From positions 1-41,922 of the forward strand of contig JBMOJH010000017.1 in NCBI GenBank assembly GCA_049316905.1: DNA of 41,922 nucleotides. The letters run 5' to 3'. The translations under genes and the position numbers were made by a program. Numbering within the stretch: the first letter of the stretch is position 1; every line of letters starts with the position of its first letter. Positions 40,259 to 41,922 of the stretch are shown in pieces. The DNA comes from CAIPVR01 sp049316905. Its GTDB lineage: Bacteria > Actinomycetota > Acidimicrobiia > Acidimicrobiales > Microtrichaceae. The notes under the pieces are model-generated. The model searched no databases and had not been told where the DNA came from. It worked only from the letters and a program-made list of their open reading frames with translations.

Positions 40259-41128
40259 CTACCCGCCGCCCGCAGCGCCCGGCCCGGTGGCCCCCTGCCC
40301 GTTGACCGCCTGCCCGGCGACGGCGGGTGCGAACCCGACGGGCGCACCGAACGCAGCGCGGCGCCCGGCCCGCCGGAGGGCCACCAGCACCCCGGGACCG
40401 GCCACCACGACGAGCAGGCAGTTGATCGCCGCCCGGGGCAGGTCCCAGCCGAGGGAGGTGGCCAGGTGGAAGGCCACGAAACGTCGCAGGTTCTCGAGCA
40501 CGGGGTCACCGGCCACGAAGGCCACGGCCGAGTCCGGCGGGGCGGCGAAGGGCCAGAACCAGAGGTTGAGGAGCAGTCCGTAGGCCAGGCCCACCACGAC
40601 CGCATACCCGGCCAGCAGCCCGATCTCGGCGCGGCCCCGGGCCCGCGGCAGGCAGCCGGCGCCGAAGCCCACCCACGCCGCGCCCAGCATCTGGAACGGC
40701 AGCCACGGGCCCACCCCTCCGGTCAGGAGGGCGGAGGCGAGCAGCGTGAGGGCCCCGAGGACGAAGCCGAACACCCGGCCGTACACCCGGCCGGCGGGGA
40801 TGAGCAGGAAGAACACGGCCTCGAAACCGGTCACGCCCGCGCCGGCCACCCGGAGGGCGGTGCCGCAGGCCGCCAGGACCCCGAGGAGCGCCACCGCCTT
40901 CGCGTCGAACCCGCCGTCGGCCGCGTCGGACACCACAGCCACGAGCAGCAACGGCACCAGCACGAGGAAGACCCAGGGTGCGTCGCCCGCGTGCGCGGTG
41001 ACCGCGTCGCCCGCTGGCTCGGCGAGGAGCGGCCAACCGAACGCGGCGAGCCCGACGAGGCTGGTCAGGAACAGCACGGCGCCGGTGCGCCACGACATGG
41101 GCAGCACGGTGCCCGGGATCCCGCTCAC
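40259..41128 (-). CDS. ECF transporter S component (substrate-binding membrane subunit)
   Basis: Hydrophobic protein with about six membrane segments. The conserved run ALRVAGAGVTGFEAVFFLL, then GRVYGRVFGFVLGALTLLASA and GGVGPWLPFQMLGAAWVG, matches an actinobacterial family of ECF S components; the vitamin taken up is not certain. The start is GTG 41128, overlapping the ATPase stop as GTGA, giving 289 residues. The Ala/Gly-rich C-terminus is not conserved. The overlap shows it is made with the ATPase gene. A T component would be expected beyond the window. Confidence 0.8.
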   Translation of the reverse strand: MSGIPGTVLPMSWRTGAVLFLTSLVGLAAFGWPLLAEPAGDAVTAHAGDAPWVFLVLVPLLLVAVVSDAADGGFDAKAVALLGVLAACGTALRVAGAGVTGFEAVFFLLIPAGRVYGRVFGFVLGALTLLASALLTGGVGPWLPFQMLGAAWVGFGAGCLPRARGRAEIGLLAGYAVVVGLAYGLLLNLWFWPFAAPPDSAVAFVAGDPVLENLRRFVAFHLATSLGWDLPRAAINCLLVVVAGPGVLVALRRAGRRAAFGAPVGFAPAVAGQAVNGQGATGPGAAGGG

Positions 41129-41922
41129 GCCGAGGCCGCCTCGACCTCGGCCACCGTCAGCCAGCGCTGCGGGGCGAGCACCCGCGCCACCTGGGGGGCG
41201 AACAAGGGCGACCGGCACACCACCTCGCGGGTGGGTCCGTCGTCGACCAGCTCGCCGTCGGCCAGGACGACCACGCGGTCGGCCAGCTCGGCCACGAGCT
41301 CCACGTCGTGGGTGGCCACCACCACCGCCCGGCCCGCCGTGGCCGCACCGCGCAGGTGCTCCACGAGCCGGTCCTTCGCGTCGTAGTCCAGACCACGGGT
41401 GGGTTCGTCAAGGCACAGGACCCGGGGCCCCGGTGCCAGCACGACGGCGAGCACGAGCGCCATCCGCTGGCCCTCCGACAGGTCCCGCGGATGGGTGCCG
41501 TCCCGGACGTCGGCCGCAAGGTCCGCGAGCAGTGCCCGGGTGGCCCCGGCGGGGAGGCCGGCGTCGTGGTCGACGGTCGCGCACTCGGCGTCGACCCGGT
41601 CGCGGAACAGCAGGACCCCGGGGTCCTGCGGCACGAGGCCGACGCTGCGGACCAGCTCGCGGGGCGCGCGACCCCAGGGGGCCGCGCCGTCCACGGCGAC
41701 CTCGCCGCGGTCGGCCCGGTGCAGGCCGGCGAGGACCGCGAGCAGCGTGGACTTCCCTGCGCCGTTGCGACCCATCACCGCGGTGACCTCACCGGCGCGC
41801 ACGTCGAGGTCGAGCGGACCCACGGCCGGAACGGGGCCGTGGCTCGCCACGAGTCCCCGGACACGTACCGGCGCCGGCGCGGCGGGGTCCGGGGCGATCG
41901 CGGCGACGGAGCCGGGGCCCGA
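41125..41922 (-). CDS. ECF transporter ATPase, 5' end cut by window
   Basis: ABC ATPase domain with Walker A GRNGAGKST, Q-loop LVPQDP, signature LSEGQRM, Walker B RVLCLDEPTRGLD and H-loop ATHD. It should energise the adjacent S component. The frame has no stop between the ABC domain and the window edge. The residues ahead of it (SGPGSVAAIAPDPAAPAPV) read like an inter-domain linker, so this is probably the second half of a fused two-ATPase protein. The GTG at 41850 is a possible but less likely start. The start and first domain are outside the window. Confidence 0.88.
   Translation of the reverse strand, partial: SGPGSVAAIAPDPAAPAPVRVRGLVASHGPVPAVGPLDLDVRAGEVTAVMGRNGAGKSTLLAVLAGLHRADRGEVAVDGAAPWGRAPRELVRSVGLVPQDPGVLLFRDRVDAECATVDHDAGLPAGATRALLADLAADVRDGTHPRDLSEGQRMALVLAVVLAPGPRVLCLDEPTRGLDYDAKDRLVEHLRGAATAGRAVVVATHDVELVAELADRVVVLADGELVDDGPTREVVCRSPLFAPQVARVLAPQRWLTVAEVEAASA

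Overview
The window is about 42 kb of very GC-rich (roughly 73%), gene-dense DNA, almost all of it on the minus strand. Genes commonly start with GTG and overlap their neighbours by GTGA or ATGA. Gene content and order point to an actinobacterium, probably from a deep lineage such as Acidimicrobiia (an inference; no rRNA is present). Supporting markers are an actinobacterial integration host factor gene between pyrF and gmk, a PriA without a Walker A motif, a DUF2505 gene and a DUF6167-like gene. No intergenic stretch reaches 300 bases; the longest gaps are about 120 bases and are described below. I see no tRNA, rRNA, CRISPR array, insertion sequence or prophage.

Layout, left to right: (1) plus strand, a 5'-truncated PAS-PAS-GGDEF-EAL protein and a SpoU/TrmH-type RNA methyltransferase. 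(2) Minus strand, def-fmt-rsmB-mog/moaB-ribD-ribE-ribBA-ribH, covering N-terminal Met processing, Met-tRNA formylation, 16S rRNA m5C methylation, molybdopterin adenylylation and riboflavin synthesis. (3) Plus strand, a small RsmC-like methyltransferase divergent from def. (4) Minus strand, carB-pyrD-pyrF-mihF-gmk-rpoZ-coaBC-metK-priA. (5) Plus strand, a DUF2505 gene lying between carA and carB and followed by a 64-bp palindrome. (6) Minus strand, aroK-aroB-aroQ-pepQ-efp-nusB, then pyrR-pyrB-pyrC-(21-codon ORF)-carA. (7) Minus strand, alaS-ruvX-mltG-aroE, then a DUF4388 protein and a Pro/Ala-linker protein occupying the place where aroC often sits. (8) Minus strand, the start of an ECF transporter locus (partial ATPase, S component), rarA and two small membrane proteins leading into alaS.

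The genes are mainly housekeeping: UMP, shikimate, riboflavin, CoA and SAM synthesis plus translation factors. The order joins two blocks that lie apart in Mycobacterium tuberculosis (alaS-aroE-aroB-efp-nusB and pyrR-carB-gmk-metK-priA-fmt-rib).

The most informative non-coding signals are a PyrR leader (PyrR-type hairpin plus a UACG-tetraloop terminator inside the first codons of pyrR), the near-perfect palindrome between carA and DUF2505, hairpins at all three convergent gene junctions, two overlapping hairpins between gmk and rpoZ, and a sigma28/WhiG-like promoter candidate before the DUF4388 gene. I did not find a clearly new defence, mobile or biosynthetic system. The best leads are the split pyr operon with its leader, the palindrome, and the aroE-aroK insert.
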